20,572 nucleotides of DNA from Scedosporium boydii (lineage: Eukaryota; Ascomycota; Sordariomycetes; Microascales; Microascaceae), in NCBI GenBank assembly GCA_002221725.1, contig NJFT01000379.1:1-20572 (forward strand), in the 5' to 3' direction. The notes below the pieces were generated by a model. It was not told where the DNA came from, did no database searches, and saw only the letters and a list, made by a program, of their open reading frames with translations. Positions 19,248-20,572 of this stretch are shown here, piece by piece. Made by a program: the position numbers and the translations under genes. Numbering within the stretch: the stretch's first letter is position 1; every line of letters starts with the position of its first letter.

Positions 19248-20572
19248 TTATGGGAATCCGTACCAACCACCGCCTTGCCAACACTGAGTCATTGCGTGGT
19301 AGTCGGAATACGTCTGGATCGTAGTTTGTCTATCCCCAGGTGCCGCCACGGTCAGCCACTGTTCAACTAGAAATGCCCCGATGAGGAAACACTGGCAACT
19401 TACCCTATCCAGATAGTCTGTTCTGTCGTAACCGTCACGTAATCGACGTGGACCTCGGTCTGCTCTCTTCCTTGGAAGTATTCCGTTGTCGTCTCGTCTA
19501 CCTCGTTGGCGCAGAGCGTCTGAGCTGGTGGGATCCTGCAGGTTTCTAGTTAGCATATATCCAAGGAAGACCACTATTCATCACGGGACTAAGAAACTTA
19601 CAGTGTCGAAGTGATGACTTGGTTGACTGTTGAAAGGCTGTTAGCTAAACAAGGTCTCGATACCTTTCATTCGATACGGCAACGACTTACCATCCTCGTA
19701 AACCGTCTTTTGTGCCAACGCAATAGTCACCATGTAAGTTTGCGTGACATTGCTTTCCCACACCGTCTCGGTAACCGTGGGGAACACGACAACGTCATCT
19801 GGATATTCCGAATACTCATCTCCACCGTCCGACTCGTCATCGTCGCTGAAATGATCAACATAATCATCGTCCTCAGGGTCTTCCTCAGCTTGCCGTCGCC
19901 TGAGAGGGACTGTCCAACTCGTTAGTACAGCCTGGAACAGGGGAATTTGCCCACAAACTCACGTTTAGGCTTCTCGGTTATCATCGCTGCCATCTGGGCA
20001 ATCATCTCGGAGGCGACAGTGGCAGGAACACGAGAAACTGGGAATAGTACGGGTCGGCTCGCTGGGTTGCTTTCGGGGTTGCTTCCACCCCGCCGCGGCG
20101 GCTGGGGATTACCGCCCCGATTTCCTCCTTGATTGCCGCCTTGGTTACCGCCTTGGTTTCCTCCTTGATTCCCTCCCTGATTACCACCTTGATTCCCTCC
20201 TTGGTTTCCACCTTGGTTGCCTCCCCGACCCCCTCCTTGATTGCCGCCTTGGTTACCGCCTTGGTTACCGCCTTGGTTACCGCCTTGGTTTCCTCCCTGG
20301 TTACCACCCTGATTACCGCCTTGATTCCCTCCACCAAATCCAGGGTTCCCTCCTTGGTTTCCACCTTGATTACCGCCTTGGTTTCCTCCCTGGTTTCCTC
20401 CTTGGTTACCACCCTGATTCCCTCCGCCAAACCCAGGGTTCCCTCCTTGGTTTCCTCCCTGATTACCACCTTGGTTTCCTCCTTGGTTTCCTCCTTGGTT
20501 TCCGCCTTGATTCCCTCCTTGATTCCCTCCGCCGAATCCCGGGTTTCCTTGGTTACCTCCTTGGTTGCCGCC
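19248..20572 (-). CDS. GGNQ-repeat protein with acidic linker and Thr/Val-rich C-terminal domain (5' end outside window)
   Basis: Visible exons are 20572-19963, 19909-19691, 19626-19602, 19535-19404 and 19329-19248, giving 355 residues and a stop. All four introns (53, 64, 66 and 74 nt) are GT-AG; branch words such as TACTAAC and GCTAAC are clear in three, and every junction keeps the frame. Visible residues 1-148 hold 31 exact GGNQ tetrapeptides, broken by three GNPGFGGGNQ units (Phe at 13, 48 and 79) and one GGGRGG. Then come a Pro/Arg/Ser-rich stretch (about 149-185), a tribasic RRR followed by QAEED (207-214) and an Asp/Glu-rich segment (about 212-243). The C-terminal domain has TVTETVW, YVTVTTEQTIW and the ending CWQGGGWYGFP. 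There is no Met in the repeat, so the start lies upstream. I do not recognise the family. A secreted or wall protein is plausible; a nuclear RNA-binding protein cannot be excluded. Confidence 0.85.
20101..20572 (-). repeat. 12-bp-period coding tandem array (GGNQ units), continuing past the window
   Basis: The array has a period of 12 bp with degenerate GGN-GGN-AAY-CAR codons. All four Gly codons, both Asn codons and both Gln codons are used. Because the period is a multiple of three, other frames also stay open and give long low-complexity shadows (for example a Lys/Glu/Thr/Val-rich frame across 20002-20469). Only the GGNQ frame splices cleanly into the downstream exons. Confidence 0.93.

Noticed and set aside
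20002..20469. 155-codon Lys/Glu/Thr-rich minus-strand frame with an ATG
   Set aside because: It is an alternative frame of the 12-bp coding repeat. It does not connect to the downstream exons, whereas the GGNQ frame splices cleanly through four introns.

Overview
The window looks like nuclear DNA of a filamentous ascomycete (Pezizomycotina, probably Sordariomycetes; the sequence does not settle the genus). The reasons are short GT-AG introns of about 53-124 nt with CTAAC/CTGAC-type branch sites, long pyrimidine tracts in front of start codons, and a set of typical fungal secreted proteins. I found five protein-coding genes, all identified by translation and by splice junctions that restore the reading frame. 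I found no tRNA, rRNA, CRISPR array, operon or intact transposon.

Layout, left to right. (1) 1-325, plus strand: the last exon of a secreted alpha-carbonic anhydrase, cut by the window edge in an intron that begins with 42 A's. (2) 3033-3359, minus: a complete two-exon gene for the spliceosomal core protein SmF, 88 aa. (3) 4476-5399, minus: a single-exon gene for a 307-aa secreted protein with three CBM18 chitin-binding modules joined by Pro-rich linkers. (4) 5400-15873: about 10.5 kb with no convincing gene. It holds microsatellites, a doubtful J-domain relic, a coding-like fragment near 10.2 kb, two clear hairpins and an over-represented short word, TACGAAGTA. (5) 15874-17357, plus: a complete four-exon tyrosinase, 407 aa, with all six copper-ligand histidines. 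(6) 19248-20572, minus: the 3' part of a five-exon (visible) gene whose product starts, as far as can be seen, with about 31 GGNQ tetrapeptides followed by an acidic segment and a Thr/Val-rich C-terminal domain. Its 5' end lies beyond the window.

How the genes relate. Four of the five products are, or may be, outside the cell: carbonic anhydrase, the chitin-binding protein, the tyrosinase, and perhaps the GGNQ protein. SmF is nuclear housekeeping. The chitin-binding protein and the tyrosinase are divergent neighbours across the gene-poor stretch, and both have a signal peptide followed by a Kex2-type LAKR site ahead of the first Cys of the mature protein. A joint role in wall or melanin biology is possible, but it is inference from protein type only.

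The item most likely to be undescribed is the GGNQ-repeat protein. Its tetrapeptide is kept almost invariant while its codons vary at third positions, which points to selection on the protein rather than recent DNA slippage.
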